In this document: in pieces, positions 32,701 through 40,919 of the stretch
Layout: the number at the start of each line of letters is the position of its first letter
Position numbering within the stretch: position 1 is the stretch's first letter
Source: Actinernus sp. WN-2022
Taxonomy: Eukaryota > Cnidaria > Anthozoa > Actiniaria > Actinernidae
NCBI GenBank assembly: GCA_030867875.1
Contig: JAOWCC010000936.1
Coordinates: forward strand, 15,942,095-16,006,094
Direction: 5' to 3'
DNA: 64,000 bases
The notes under the pieces: model-generated
Told to the model about the DNA's origin: nothing
Databases searched by the model: none
The model's input: the letters and a program-made list of their open reading frames with translations, nothing else
Translations under genes and position numbers: made by a program

Positions 32701-33351
32701 AAAGCATTGCGAAGTGTTTGGTTCGAAGACCTGGAAGAGATTGGTGATGCATATGAACTCGAGAGCCGAAAGGACCAGATCCAAATCAAACGCCCTTTCC
32801 AAGTAGGTATCGCTGTGTACCAGCTCGCAAAGCTGCGTATGCTTGAGTTCTACTATGACTTCATCGACAAGTACATTGATCGCAATGATTTCGAATATAT
32901 ACAGATGGACACAGACAGTGCCTACATTGCCATCTCGGGAAATAGCCTCGATGAGGTTGTAAGACCGGAACTGCGAGAAGATTTCGAAGCCGAAAGGAAT
33001 GAATGGCTAGCTTGGGACGAATGGAGCAGTCGTACGCCAGGACTCTTCAAACTCGAATTCGAAGGACATCGCGCCATTGCCCTATGCTCGAAAGCCTACT
33101 ACGTCGATACAGGTGGCAGCAAGAAGTATTCCGCTAAAGGTATGTCTAGACGGCACAACGACATTTCGTGGGAACGATTCAAAGCAGCCCTCCAGGGTAG
33201 TATCGACATGGCGGAAAACCGAGGCTTCCGACTATCGCCAGAAGGCATAGCAACCTACGAACAACGGAAGCTTGGGCTATCGGCTTACTACGACAAAAGA
33301 CGCGTTCTTCCCGATGGAATCCACACCGAGCCAATAGAGTACGCTGTTTAG
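29761..33351 (+). CDS. PolB: Protein-primed DNA polymerase B (Polinton pPolB)
   Basis: 1196 residues. It should replicate the element from a protein primer. Exonuclease motifs: DFEAY at about 444, GFNSGRYD at about 547, YYNDLD at about 679. Polymerase motifs: GYDANALYLS at about 781, LLGNSAYGK at about 951, DTDS at 1050-1053 (catalytic Asp pair) and KAYY at about 1111. The N-terminal third has DNLCLWRCLAMH (about 169) and HAFYIKN (about 261), a Cys...His pattern like an OTU-type protease fold, then a C2H2 zinc finger (CNDCKQRF...HRHADRC, about 277-297). The OTU assignment is inference. The start ATG follows the third iteron. The gene meets integrase tail to tail with a few bases of overlap. 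Length is typical of Polinton polymerases. Confidence 0.95.
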   Translation: MVRPRSEPLPRSLAREAGAILEERDGMLEGMEIGRRTIRWGFFQGVAGDLTPRIMEKLVAKVTTSFYLRYSYTYRIRNVNDGRVILFSKTVPGSPWVNILEDAEEWINSKETARLNPDNITRPNTQWAFVRWIYVDVKVVIDRQLLLGTGPLPQWLRLKKGMLALDRYGDNLCLWRCLAMHEGARVDRCCVKARKLAQNFYRLTAPTQDVPRTSLDQLEEVELHFGIGIRVYEPTEDGAWHLTRHAAHYKHTMTIGIYDGHAFYIKNINKLGHIYVCNDCKQRFTKASDLHRHADRCRRGETKIVCPGKVITVPQSAYEKAFWPESTASKVALCWLERETKRIGQHIHHAACGHGGEHWIEGAPVDGYEPISKTIFQFHGCYFHGCPKCFPRERRLYLKTCERTAKLQGAGYTVVEAWGCSTKKKNKPVPTPTQTVYPHFIVYDFEAYLDTTKGRQPTDHLTIENVHVPISVSIADTYNRKSTHICRRNPKELIEAFVEELQRRAKAIQEVIAEQFCPKTPEFSFDTLPKKQQAKIDEWIRQVPVVGFNSGRYDLNLIREHFVGIIADTCSKILVAKKANSTMFLLTPDFRFLDVINYLGPGTSYERWIKAYGCESQKSFFPYEWFDSPDKLDHIGLPDYPEWGSKLKREHLLSMSEFEDCECTFLDKGMETFADWLRYYNDLDVVPFLEALEKMRDFYHEKGVDMLKDAVSIPGVSLQFLLRGSVERGAEMYAPSKEAYRMLKDAVVGGPSIVFTRLHEAGVTKIRSHQGGTKTCRKILGYDANALYLSTMEFEMPCGKEKVVHYDDPGPATEGFVECLLGGTWFGYAEVDIEIPKKLWKEFEEMPPFFYNKKIPKEAIPPEMLAYLTKTGRKLSEEKKLVGSLSGKKLLLYAPLLLWYVDHGAVITAVYRTIDYEPKEIFGWFVDQVTEARRMGDEDKGEALLADVFKLLGNSAYGKLLEDLGRQTKVTYTKDEKVVDKALRSVWFEDLEEIGDAYELESRKDQIQIKRPFQVGIAVYQLAKLRMLEFYYDFIDKYIDRNDFEYIQMDTDSAYIAISGNSLDEVVRPELREDFEAERNEWLAWDEWSSRTPGLFKLEFEGHRAIALCSKAYYVDTGGSKKYSAKGMSRRHNDISWERFKAALQGSIDMAENRGFRLSPEGIATYEQRKLGLSAYYDKRRVLPDGIHTEPIEYAV

Positions 33352-34391
33352 CGTCTAGGTACAAACAGAATTCCTTTTGGTGGTAGTTCTGTATCCCTAG
33401 GAACGACTTGTAGCTCTTCACGAACGAATCCACGTTTGGGTGCGTCCTTCTCCTTCGCAAGGTAGTAAAGCACAGGCTGTCCCGAAGATACTACACTTCG
33501 CGAAATGGTGTATATCTGCAAACTCCACACAGGATCAGTAGCTCTACGTTTTTCACCTCCTTCCAATTCTCCTGGTGCATAAAGATATCGAACTAGAACG
33601 TCGAATGGTAGACGCTCTTCTCTCAATCCAACGGTGCGCGAATACGTAGGAGTCTTCAGATCTACTTGTTGCGCCATTACAGAATTAGAAGGCTCTTTAC
33701 CAGTCAAACGAGTCACCTCACTGTTCATGGCTTTGATAACCATTGGTAAACGAATTACCCATTCTCTACTACGCTCATCTGATCCTTCCGAAGTAAGCAC
33801 CATCTCTTGTGCATATTGATATCCAAACAATCTCTCAGCTAGAGTCCTATTTGCTCTTTCAACAAAACTTTGCGCTCTATGATTACCAGCCTCACCTCGT
33901 TGAACTTTCGTACCATGTAGTTCTAGCGTTTCAGACATACGTCCCATGAATTCTCTACCAGGATCTACTTGCAAAGTCTTTGGCCATTCTAGTGGACTAC
34001 GTTTATAGATTCGTTCGAATGCCGCAGCAACTTCACCACTATCTTTAGATGCCAAAGGTTCGGCTTCTTTGTATCGAGAAGCTACGTCGATTACTACCAA
34101 TGCGTACTTGTATAGCTTCCGTCCACGCCCAGGTCGATCGTGTGGTAGAAATATCAAATCAGCTTGGTGGACTTCATTTGGTTTCGATACAGTCCAATGT
34201 GGTCGTGGAATGTGTTTTGGTGGTGGTAGATATATTTGCCACATAGATTGCTTTTCCAACCAACTCCTAGCCACGTCTTCTGATGCTTTCGCTGCTACCG
34301 ATAGCTTGCCAATTGCAGTGTGACCTTTCCAATAGCCCATAGGCCCATAGAAGATATTCGCAAGTTTAGAATCCATCATACATCTATACAT
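33348..34391 (-). CDS. INT: Retroviral-type DDE integrase
   Basis: 347 residues from the ATG at 34391 (an upstream TTG at 34403 is less likely). The rve fold shows D in HQADLIF (about 78), D in QVDPGREF (about 143) and E in SFVERANRTL (about 178). The D-35-E spacing is that of retroviral and Polinton integrases. It would cut and join the TIR ends to new DNA. The N-terminal region lacks a clear HHCC zinc motif, and no obvious chromodomain is seen at the C-terminus, where some Polinton integrases have one. It is convergent with PolB. A hairpin with an A-tract lies just upstream. Confidence 0.93.
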   Translation of the reverse strand: MYRCMMDSKLANIFYGPMGYWKGHTAIGKLSVAAKASEDVARSWLEKQSMWQIYLPPPKHIPRPHWTVSKPNEVHQADLIFLPHDRPGRGRKLYKYALVVIDVASRYKEAEPLASKDSGEVAAAFERIYKRSPLEWPKTLQVDPGREFMGRMSETLELHGTKVQRGEAGNHRAQSFVERANRTLAERLFGYQYAQEMVLTSEGSDERSREWVIRLPMVIKAMNSEVTRLTGKEPSNSVMAQQVDLKTPTYSRTVGLREERLPFDVLVRYLYAPGELEGGEKRRATDPVWSLQIYTISRSVVSSGQPVLYYLAKEKDAPKRGFVREELQVVPRDTELPPKGILFVPRR

Positions 34392-34407
34392 TCTAACCTT
34401 CAACAGA

Positions 34408-34470
34408 TGAAAAAAAAAGGAAGAATAAAGAAAGTCGTTGCGTGACCCTCTTCATTCTTCCTTTTTTTTT
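34408..34470. terminator. A/T-flanked hairpin, copy A
   Basis: AAAAAAAAGGAAGAAT pairs with ATTCTTCCTTTTTTTT around a loop containing GTCGTTGCGTGACC. It lies between the 3' end region of the 34667-35095 gene and the integrase start. Its inverted counterpart with the same stem and loop lies at 43229-43312. Role as a transcript end, packaging signal or origin is undetermined. Confidence 0.6.
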
Positions 34471-34664
34471 TAGTAGTAGCTTAGTAGTAGCTTAAGTAGC
34501 TTACTAGTAGCTTAGGTAACTTACTAGTAGCTTACTAGTAGCTTAGGGCAACTCACTAGTAGCTTAGGTAACTTACTAGTAGCTTACTAGTAGCTTAGGG
34601 CAACTCACCAGTAGCTTAGGGTAACTTACTAGTAGCTTAGGTAACTTACTAGTAGCTTAGTAGT
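34471..34664. repeat. Tandem repeat of TAGCTTACTAGTAGCTTAGG
   Basis: A run of about 190 bp made of AGTAGCTTAG and ACTAGTAGCTTAGGTAACTT units (period about 10 to 24 bp, plus a longer period of about 50 bp). It is the only clear minisatellite inside the Polinton and lies between gene 34667-35095 and the hairpin. Confidence 0.85.
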
Positions 34665-34666
34665 AT

Positions 34667-35095
34667 CTATATCCATTTACTAATAGTGTATCCAACGCCT
34701 AGCATTCCACCCCCAACGTAGAGCAACTCACCAGTCTTCTGATTGTTTGAGGGTTTGTAGTAGTCAGATAAGCGGGGTTCTTTCATCTCTTTGAGATGTT
34801 TAAGCGCCTTACGTAACTTATCGGATCGCACTAAGGCTTCGTTGGTATCTCTTTGATCGTTGTGTGCTTTGCGTTCAAGACCTTCCTGCTCTTGTGCATA
34901 GTCATATAAGCTTTGACGTTTGATTCTATACGCTTTCATTTCACGTTCTAGTTTTTCGGTGGCCCTATCGTGTCTCTCTCGTTCTGCATCTACATCACCA
35001 TCTTTTCCAAGCATTCTAGCTAGTATGCCACCACCAGTAAATGCCGTTGCATTCAATATAGCCCCGAGGAGGGCCATTCCAATTGCTGCCGCCAT
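34667..35095 (-). CDS. Polinton conserved membrane and coiled-coil protein
   Basis: 142 residues. A hydrophobic N-terminus (MALLGAILNATAFTGGGILA) is followed by a charged, probably coiled-coil middle (about 35-105). Then come the motif RLSDYYKPS and a hydrophobic end (LLYVGGGMLGVGYTISKWI). The two membrane segments with a helical centre suggest a virion membrane-type or penton-associated protein. I believe similar DYYKPS proteins occur in other Polintons, but the specific family name is uncertain. It is first in a leftward cluster (toward the ATPase) with short spacers. Confidence 0.7.
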   Translation of the reverse strand: MAAAIGMALLGAILNATAFTGGGILARMLGKDGDVDAERERHDRATEKLEREMKAYRIKRQSLYDYAQEQEGLERKAHNDQRDTNEALVRSDKLRKALKHLKEMKEPRLSDYYKPSNNQKTGELLYVGGGMLGVGYTISKWI

Positions 35096-35123
35096 TATGG
35101 TATGATCTTTTGTTTCTCAAGAT

Positions 35124-35348
35124 TTAGGTTTGGGCTTTTCTTTCTTTCTCAAGTTGTTTCTCAAGATATTCCTTTGCGTATAAGCTACCAAGTATCACGG
35201 CAGTCCACTTTGCGTAATTCGCTAGGGAAGAAGAAGGATCGCTAAGCATAGATTCCTTGGTAGTCTTTTTTACGATCCACCCAATACCAGCAGCGAGTCC
35301 AACGATTTTGACTGCATCGGTTGCCGTCTTCGTCAATTCCTTCTCCAT
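35124..35348 (-). CDS. Small single-pass membrane protein
   Basis: 74 residues with a Gly-rich hydrophobic segment (IVGLAAGIGWIV, about 15-26), a second hydrophobic stretch (WTAVILGSLYA, about 48-58) and a charged C-terminus. The ATG is preceded on its own strand by AGTATATATCTAG, a TATA-like motif shared with other genes of the element. I do not recognise the family; its place among virion-type genes suggests a structural role. Confidence 0.6.
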   Translation of the reverse strand: MEKELTKTATDAVKIVGLAAGIGWIVKKTTKESMLSDPSSSLANYAKWTAVILGSLYAKEYLEKQLEKERKAQT

Positions 35349-35385
35349 CTAGATATATACTACTATGATCTCGAGTCTTTAAGTG

Positions 35386-35736
35386 TTACTCCATGTCTAG
35401 TGCCGTTGGCTTTGCCGGAGCTGCAGGTTGTGTCGTGCTAACGGTGGCAACACGCTTATTACCATCTACATACTTCTTGTACGCAAAGTACGTGCCAAAC
35501 AATGTAGCGCCAGTACCAATGACTGCGAGGATAGTCAGGCTTTCGAACCGACCTTTCTCTACGTCGACTTCTTTACATGATTCGCTTTCGCGCATCAACT
35601 CTCTCTTTTGAGCTTCTTTAGCGAGTTTGTTGCTTAACGCTAGTGCTTTTCCAGCTGCGACGCGCTTTGGGTTTTTTATCTTAGTTGGTGCAGTCGTCGG
35701 AGGATTCGCAGTTATCTGATCCGTCTGTCCTTCCAT
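35386..35736 (-). CDS. Polinton conserved protein with RVAAGKALA motif and one TM segment
   Basis: 116 residues from the ATG at 35736; an upstream TTG extension overlaps the promoter-like sequence and is less likely. It has the basic motif NPKRVAAGKALALSNKLAKE (about 22-41), which I associate with a conserved small Polinton protein, then a single membrane segment (LTILAVIGTGATLFGTYFAY). The end is Pro/Ala-rich. It overlaps the C-terminal end of the upstream gene by about 55 bp. Function unknown, possibly virion-associated. Confidence 0.7.
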   Translation of the reverse strand: MEGQTDQITANPPTTAPTKIKNPKRVAAGKALALSNKLAKEAQKRELMRESESCKEVDVEKGRFESLTILAVIGTGATLFGTYFAYKKYVDGNKRVATVSTTQPAAPAKPTALDME

Positions 35737-36226
35737 CTTGCTTCGATATAGTAGGTATATGTGAAGGTTCAACAGTTGTACCAGGAATGACTACGTGACC
35801 AGATATGTGGAATAGGACGCTAGCTAGAGCTACAAGGCGACCGGCTTTGAGCGATAGTAGGCCAGTCGCAGCACTGATTTCGTTGCGGACTAGAGGGTCT
35901 TCTTGTAGGTCCTTGATCAGGGCTTCTTGAGAATCTATTGGTACTAGGTAGGCAACTAGGCGGGTAGCTAGACGTGTCACACCGTCGACTAAGCCTTTCG
36001 TTACTTGCTTAGCTAGAACGGCCTGATACCTCCTATGCAACTTGTCTACTTCTTTCTCAGGAAGTCTAGAGATGTCTCCTAGAGAAAAGTTCTTACCTAA
36101 GTATTCTTTCGTTACGCCTGTTGCGGCTAAGATCGAAAGTGATTCACGATTGTCTGATGTGACGTCTAGGTTGGTTGGTGGGCCTGTTACATCCTCACCG
36201 AATATCTCGAGTATTTCTTTATCCAT
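35681..36226 (-). CDS. Polinton hypothetical protein (181 aa)
   Basis: 181 residues, beginning MDKEILEIFGED. It is mostly helical, with a mildly hydrophobic patch LSLKAGRLVALASVLF (about 123-138) and an acidic, Asp/Ser-rich end. It lies between the ATPase and the RVAAGK protein, overlapping both by a few to tens of bases, so the cluster is tightly packed. I do not recognise a catalytic motif and do not see protease residues of the adenovirus type. Confidence 0.6.
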   Translation of the reverse strand: MDKEILEIFGEDVTGPPTNLDVTSDNRESLSILAATGVTKEYLGKNFSLGDISRLPEKEVDKLHRRYQAVLAKQVTKGLVDGVTRLATRLVAYLVPIDSQEALIKDLQEDPLVRNEISAATGLLSLKAGRLVALASVLFHISGHVVIPGTTVEPSHIPTISKQDGRTDGSDNCESSDDCTN

Positions 36227-36842
36227 GATAATATGTTGTAGGTGCTGGGAGCTCTAACACTACCTCGAAAGGATGGCGTAGACAGAAGCACATGCGAGCG
36301 AACTTATGGGATCCAAGTATCGTTCGTAACTCTTTACATTCTTGTGAGCCTCCATAATCCTCAAATATCTTTTTACCATCTACGGCCGATGCTGTATGGA
36401 ATGCTACTACGATAGCTACGTTCTCACGGAAGGGCTTACATATGCTCGTTAATTGTTGGGACAGCACCCAAACGGAAATCCCTATATGTCGTGCAGAAAA
36501 GGCTAAGTCCACTAGCTTGTCAGTTCGTTTCTTGACGTCCTTCGATGCGGCGCAATCATCGAGAATCAATAGAGTATTGGTACCTGACCAAAATGTTGCG
36601 CAAATACTCAAAGTAGCATCGATGGCATCTTGTGGTGGCGATATGACGAAGAAATGAGGATCTCGATTTGCGAATCCACGATAAGTTTTGTTGTGGGCAT
36701 ACGTAGGACAAATCAGTACTATGTAATCGAACTTACCACGAAATGCTCCACGAAGTTGTTCTATGAGAAACGCAGTCTTCCCACAATTCGTTGGACCGCC
36801 TATGAGTGCGTTGAACGGCACGTGCTCTACGAGAGAATCCAT
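36219..36842 (-). CDS. ATPase: Genome packaging ATPase (FtsK/HerA-like)
   Basis: 207 residues. The Walker A motif GGPTNCGKT lies at 15-23 and the Walker B motif LLILDD at 91-96, followed by the sensor-like VLSQQ (about 135). The length and motif wording match Polinton/virophage A32-type packaging ATPases, which pump DNA into the capsid. The start overlaps the stop of the major capsid gene, and the stop overlaps the next gene, as in a compact transcription unit. Confidence 0.93.
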   Translation of the reverse strand: MDSLVEHVPFNALIGGPTNCGKTAFLIEQLRGAFRGKFDYIVLICPTYAHNKTYRGFANRDPHFFVISPPQDAIDATLSICATFWSGTNTLLILDDCAASKDVKKRTDKLVDLAFSARHIGISVWVLSQQLTSICKPFRENVAIVVAFHTASAVDGKKIFEDYGGSQECKELRTILGSHKFARMCFCLRHPFEVVLELPAPTTYYHG

Positions 36843-38077
36843 CAGTATAATATACTTTGCAGAGATCTGTTCAATATCGTGACCTGAGCATCCGCAAGGA
36901 CATAGATGTGCATTTTCACATTTCCACTTCCCTTTGCAGTTCTATGTATGCGAATGTCGATGTCCTTTCCACTGCCGGTTTGTGCCAAGCCATCACCATG
37001 AACGGTGGAATCCTTTGCTGTGCGACAATCGATTAGAATAGAGAATCTATTTTCAAAGAACTTCTTTGGAGTCATAGAAGTATTGGGTGTACCAAACCAG
37101 CTTCTTGCAGCCTCCCAGAAATCTAGAGGAAGCATGCCGCTTGGAAAGAGTCTGTTGGGAATCCCATTGACATCTACTTCTACCTTCAATATATCTGGAT
37201 TCGAGAATGCTTCACTATCTCGCGTGCCAATGGTAGGTGGATCTATGAATAGTAGAAGTAGTCCAGCAAAGGATCGTCGTGGAACATTAACGTTTTGAGA
37301 TATCAAAGTATCAGAGGTTTTAGCGATATCTACTGTCTTGAAGTGAACAGCGTAGTTGTATAGGAATGCAGCACCTATTTCATATTTGTGAAGTGCATTA
37401 CTAGCCAGCGTTTCGTTCCTGATTGCTTCGTATTCTAGTTGGATGTTGGTAAGTTGGTACGTACCTATCTTCGTCGTATCCGATCCAATTACAACCTCGT
37501 TGGCAGACGCTAGAGTCAACTCGAATGTAATCGTACTTTCTAAGGCATGTGGATATAGAACTCCATGTTGTGTCAGAATGTCAACATCTAATGGAATCCT
37601 ATACTTTGAACCACATGCAGTTAGGAGTGCGTTGTCTGCAGCAGATGAAGTACTTGCGTCACCAGCTTTCGAGCGTAGCTTATTCAAGTTCTCTGATTGA
37701 ATGCCTTGTTGTATTCTAGACTCTCTCTCCTGCGTAGATAGGTATATATCGGAGTATGTTTGTAGGAGGTCTGGCCTGACAAGGTCTTCTACTGTTTCAG
37801 CTCCCATCCTACAGATTCTACGCATGACCAAACAGCGTCCAACGTTCGAAACGACTCTGTTATTCGCATGTCCACCAGATAGTACGATGTCGCCCAATAG
37901 CGCTAAGCTGCCCGGTACTAGTACTACATCTTCTGCTAGCTTTGGAACTTCTACGTATAGAGTCTCACCTGGATTGGCAGATGATCGAGTGAAAGTTTTC
38001 CTATACAAGTCTCGTGGAGCCTTGAGTGCATGAGGCTCTCTTCGTACTTGTGTGGGATCCAACTTCGATGAGATCAT
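36842..38077 (-). CDS. MCP: Major capsid protein (double jelly-roll type)
   Basis: 411 residues from the ATG at 38077; a longer frame to 38113 would run through the shared promoter. The sequence has alternating beta-strand patterns, with NPGETLYVEVPKLAEDVVLV near the N-terminus and a C-terminal segment FSILIDCRTAK, resembling Polinton/adintovirus major capsid proteins. It should form the hexons of an icosahedral particle. It is divergent from the 38112-39188 gene, separated by 34 bp containing a TATA-type motif. It abuts the packaging ATPase. Confidence 0.85.
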   Translation of the reverse strand: MISSKLDPTQVRREPHALKAPRDLYRKTFTRSSANPGETLYVEVPKLAEDVVLVPGSLALLGDIVLSGGHANNRVVSNVGRCLVMRRICRMGAETVEDLVRPDLLQTYSDIYLSTQERESRIQQGIQSENLNKLRSKAGDASTSSAADNALLTACGSKYRIPLDVDILTQHGVLYPHALESTITFELTLASANEVVIGSDTTKIGTYQLTNIQLEYEAIRNETLASNALHKYEIGAAFLYNYAVHFKTVDIAKTSDTLISQNVNVPRRSFAGLLLLFIDPPTIGTRDSEAFSNPDILKVEVDVNGIPNRLFPSGMLPLDFWEAARSWFGTPNTSMTPKKFFENRFSILIDCRTAKDSTVHGDGLAQTGSGKDIDIRIHRTAKGSGNVKMHIYVLADAQVTILNRSLQSILY

Positions 38078-38111
38078 GTTGAATATAACTATATATATAA
38101 TTATGTTTAAC
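38078..38111. promoter_or_regulatory. Bidirectional AT-rich promoter motif
   Basis: Only 34 bp separate two divergent start codons. They contain AATATAACTATATATATAAT. Related words (TATAACTATA or ATAGTTATA) stand before other genes of the element. Inferred as a core promoter for both genes. Confidence 0.6.
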
Positions 38112-39188
38112 ATGGCCTCTGAGGGTAGGTATGATGAAAGAACTGATGAAGCTGAAAGAGGAAGAGACTACGACAACGATGATACTGTCAATGAAGAAAC
38201 ACGGAAATTGGCGTCAGACTCTACGAATGTGGATCCTAGTGAATCACTCAACCTGAAAACTAGACGCAATTATAATGAAGAAGGTGCTCGACCGAAGTAT
38301 CAGGAAACGTCATTGACAGATGGAGAGCTTAGTGAATTGCTGGATGAGGATAGAATCGAACGGCCTAAATTTAGCGATCACCACGTATTCTTCGAAACAG
38401 GCATATCGGATAGAACGAAACAAATGTTATTCGATGCTGTATGGGAACACTATGCGGATGTAGGGATTCGTGGAGACCTTGAGATAACTAAAGTATGGGA
38501 TGCCGATAAGGAACGGGGTAGAATCTACCTTCACGCACTTGGAAGTAAAGAGAAGCCCATACCTTTGACCACAGTGAAGGGTGAAAGATACCAAAGTATG
38601 GGTAAGGATCTCAAATTTGCCCTAGGCCCTACGGATGCAGAAAGAGCAGAACAAGTCCTCCAAGGTCAAGAAAAGGCCATTGAACATCTCGAAATGGAAG
38701 ATAGTATACTTCAAGATCTAACGTCAACTGAGGACCAGAAGGAAGCGGCTAAGGAAGAGAAAATACACATCCATAACGAAATAGAATTACTCGAACGTCA
38801 AGAAGAAGCCATACTAAAACGTATGTCGCTACGTGAAAGGATCAAATACATTTTCAGAAAGCATGGAATGACCGTTCTTGCAGTAGTAACTTCTATTGGC
38901 GCTATCGTTAGTACGATAGTTTCCCTGTTGTCGAAATCCGTACCGAAACCAATAAAGACTGGTATTGATAAAGCAGCAGATGCAGTAAAGAAGGGATTGC
39001 AAACGACTGGGGGGTTGTTGAAAGAAATGGGAAAGAAACTTGGACAGATCCTACCTGGAATGATTGGATCGATTGCGAGTTTCATATTTACTATGGCTGG
39101 TAAAGCTCTGGGAGTACTAGCACAGAACGTTTGGTTATTCATCGTAGCAATAGTGGTGATCACGATAGAGCAATACAAACGACGTTAA
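38112..39188 (+). CDS. Polinton conserved protein with C-terminal membrane segments
   Basis: 358 residues from the ATG at 38112 (an in-frame ATG at 38052 would overlap the capsid gene). The N-terminus is very acidic. A middle region (DGELSELLDEDRIERP and following) is followed by a coiled coil (about 185-240). Then come the motif RERIKYIFRKHGMTVLAVV, a first membrane segment, a Lys/Gly-rich amphipathic stretch (IDKAADAVKKGLQTTGGLL), and a second membrane segment before the C-terminus. I recall this C-terminal module as common in cnidarian Polinton proteins. It may be a membrane-active or virion protein. Confidence 0.72.
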   Translation: MASEGRYDERTDEAERGRDYDNDDTVNEETRKLASDSTNVDPSESLNLKTRRNYNEEGARPKYQETSLTDGELSELLDEDRIERPKFSDHHVFFETGISDRTKQMLFDAVWEHYADVGIRGDLEITKVWDADKERGRIYLHALGSKEKPIPLTTVKGERYQSMGKDLKFALGPTDAERAEQVLQGQEKAIEHLEMEDSILQDLTSTEDQKEAAKEEKIHIHNEIELLERQEEAILKRMSLRERIKYIFRKHGMTVLAVVTSIGAIVSTIVSLLSKSVPKPIKTGIDKAADAVKKGLQTTGGLLKEMGKKLGQILPGMIGSIASFIFTMAGKALGVLAQNVWLFIVAIVVITIEQYKRR

Positions 39189-40876
39189 CGAAACAACATC
39201 CATGCAATTCCAGCTGCGGCAATGGATGTCACTGCGAGATTAATCTCATGTTGTGAGCCAGCCTTTGCCTTTGCCTTTGCCTTTGCCTTTGGTACAGGAA
39301 CTTGTTTCTTGTGCGTCTCGAGAGGCTGCACCAATTTCTTATCTGGTGGGCCTTTCATAGGAAGAGGTGAATGTCCTTTGCCTTCTGCATTGATGTCGTT
39401 AGTGCCTAGCACCATATCTTTCGTAGCTTTCGGGATTGGATTCTTATAGCCATCTTTCTTACCAAGATAGTACACTAGATCGCTTGGCAATAATCGCACG
39501 CCTACAGCTATTGCTAGATCGAGCCTCTTATGCGTTGATTTTATAGCGGTAAGATAGTTTTTGTAGCTCACCACTAAGTCGTTTTCGAGAATAGCGTCTT
39601 CGACTAAGCTCTTAAACTTTTCTTTGACGTTATGGCTATCTATGATGGATCCGTTCAAGTCGGCTTGAGCACCAAGCATGCAATGTCCAAAAGCCTCGAC
39701 AGATCTATTCAACCTACCCAATCCAGCATCTGTCAAACCCTTTCCGATTGGTGGCGTAAACCAATTGTATTGCTTTCCTTCGTGTTCGTCGTTCCGAATA
39801 AAGGATACTAGATCGCCCTTGTCCACACTGCCTTTCTCGTCTGCAAATAAGTTATTGTGGTTGGGCCATGTGTCTGCTTCCTTGTCGTAGCTTCGGATTA
39901 CGTGGACGTTCTTGTAGCCATCACCATACAAAAGGAATACGTCTCCTAATCCGTGATTCCTACCTCCGTGCCATCGGAAGTCTGGTGGGAAATCTGGTGT
40001 TCGAGATATACCAAATTCAATGCACAATTTCTCAAGAGCTGCTTTGTTATAGAGGTTATCCATTTGCTTGAAATGAGAGTTACCAGGTAAAGGAACTCCA
40101 TTGGCACCACCAAGTTCATGCAGAATTCTTCGTATTGTGAAATAAACGTGAAATCGTAGGAACCCCTGAACGACTGGTGGATACGTTTTGAAAATAGGAT
40201 CAAACAATGACACTCCACATCCAGAAGTCGCACACCACGTTGCGAAATTCAATTGTTGAGGCCAATATTTGAAATCCGGACCATGTAACCAATGGTAGGA
40301 CTCATTTGCTGTCATATGCTTTACGACGGTCTCCTTGAATATGTTTCGAACGCCTGCTTTGAACCTATTCTTTGAGGTGGCATATATCCATAGATTAGTG
40401 AGATCGATATCTTGTGCCGGTCCAGTAGGAGGAACTGCTGTAATAGGATATTTCGCACTTCTATCTAGGGTCAACGTAGATGGGAAACCTTTATGCACAT
40501 CCCACAATGCGTCATCGATGCGTCTTTGAGTGACTGCAGGTAACTTTGAGACATCATTGCCGTAAATGACATAGCTAGAATCTCCATCTCGAAACCAAAT
40601 ACTCGTCGAATATTTGCCTGGACCGTTCACTTCCGTAGAGACATAGAACTTGTGAAGATCTGCATGTGGATATCTTTTCTTGAACTTCACCAACAGATTG
40701 GCATTCAAGGTTGCAACCTCTCTACTTTCCACATCTTTTCTATCTATCCGAGCTTGATTCTCTCTCCTAGCTTGATTCTCAGCCTTTGACCTTATGTTAG
40801 CATTCGGTGTTGGGACCTCTTCCTCTTCGTCTTTCCCTCCGTAATGGTAACTGAAAAGACCTCCAGACCTCCTCAT
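39185..40876 (-). CDS. Polinton conserved large protein with LNFATWCATSGCGVS motif
   Basis: 563 residues from the ATG at 40876 (a GTG-started extension overlaps the divergent gene). Features: acidic N-terminus; conserved centre LNFATWCATSGCGVS and RFHVYFTIRRILHELGGANG; His/Trp-rich RWHGGRNHGLGDVF; an Ala/Lys run AKAKAKAKA encoded by a GCCTTT microsatellite; C-terminal membrane segment (VTSIAAAGIAWMLF). I associate the Cys-containing centre with a widely shared Polinton protein of unknown function. The Cys and His residues make an enzymatic role possible but unproven. It ends 4 bp inside the convergent gene before it and starts divergent from the minor capsid gene. Confidence 0.7.
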   Translation of the reverse strand: MRRSGGLFSYHYGGKDEEEEVPTPNANIRSKAENQARRENQARIDRKDVESREVATLNANLLVKFKKRYPHADLHKFYVSTEVNGPGKYSTSIWFRDGDSSYVIYGNDVSKLPAVTQRRIDDALWDVHKGFPSTLTLDRSAKYPITAVPPTGPAQDIDLTNLWIYATSKNRFKAGVRNIFKETVVKHMTANESYHWLHGPDFKYWPQQLNFATWCATSGCGVSLFDPIFKTYPPVVQGFLRFHVYFTIRRILHELGGANGVPLPGNSHFKQMDNLYNKAALEKLCIEFGISRTPDFPPDFRWHGGRNHGLGDVFLLYGDGYKNVHVIRSYDKEADTWPNHNNLFADEKGSVDKGDLVSFIRNDEHEGKQYNWFTPPIGKGLTDAGLGRLNRSVEAFGHCMLGAQADLNGSIIDSHNVKEKFKSLVEDAILENDLVVSYKNYLTAIKSTHKRLDLAIAVGVRLLPSDLVYYLGKKDGYKNPIPKATKDMVLGTNDINAEGKGHSPLPMKGPPDKKLVQPLETHKKQVPVPKAKAKAKAKAGSQHEINLAVTSIAAAGIAWMLFR

Positions 40877-40919
40877 GTTGAAGCTATACATATATATAGT
40901 TATACCTTCAACATATAAG
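40877..40919. promoter_or_regulatory. Bidirectional promoter between the 563-aa gene and the minor capsid gene
   Basis: The 43-bp spacer contains TATACATATATATAGTTATA and CAACATATAA and has divergent start codons on both sides. It is similar to the capsid-gene spacer at 38078-38111. Confidence 0.6.

Noticed and set aside
33363..35105. Plus-strand open frames opposite integrase and the membrane proteins
   Set aside because: They are shadows of real minus-strand genes, without motifs.
38052..38111. Upstream ATG (38052) and longer N-terminus of the 38112 gene; likewise extension of the capsid frame to 38113
   Set aside because: Both extensions translate the shared AT-rich promoter (repeated I/Y/N residues) and overlap each other.
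39185..40876. Adenovirus-type protease in the 563-residue protein
   Set aside because: Cys and His residues are present but not in the order or context expected for the Polinton protease.
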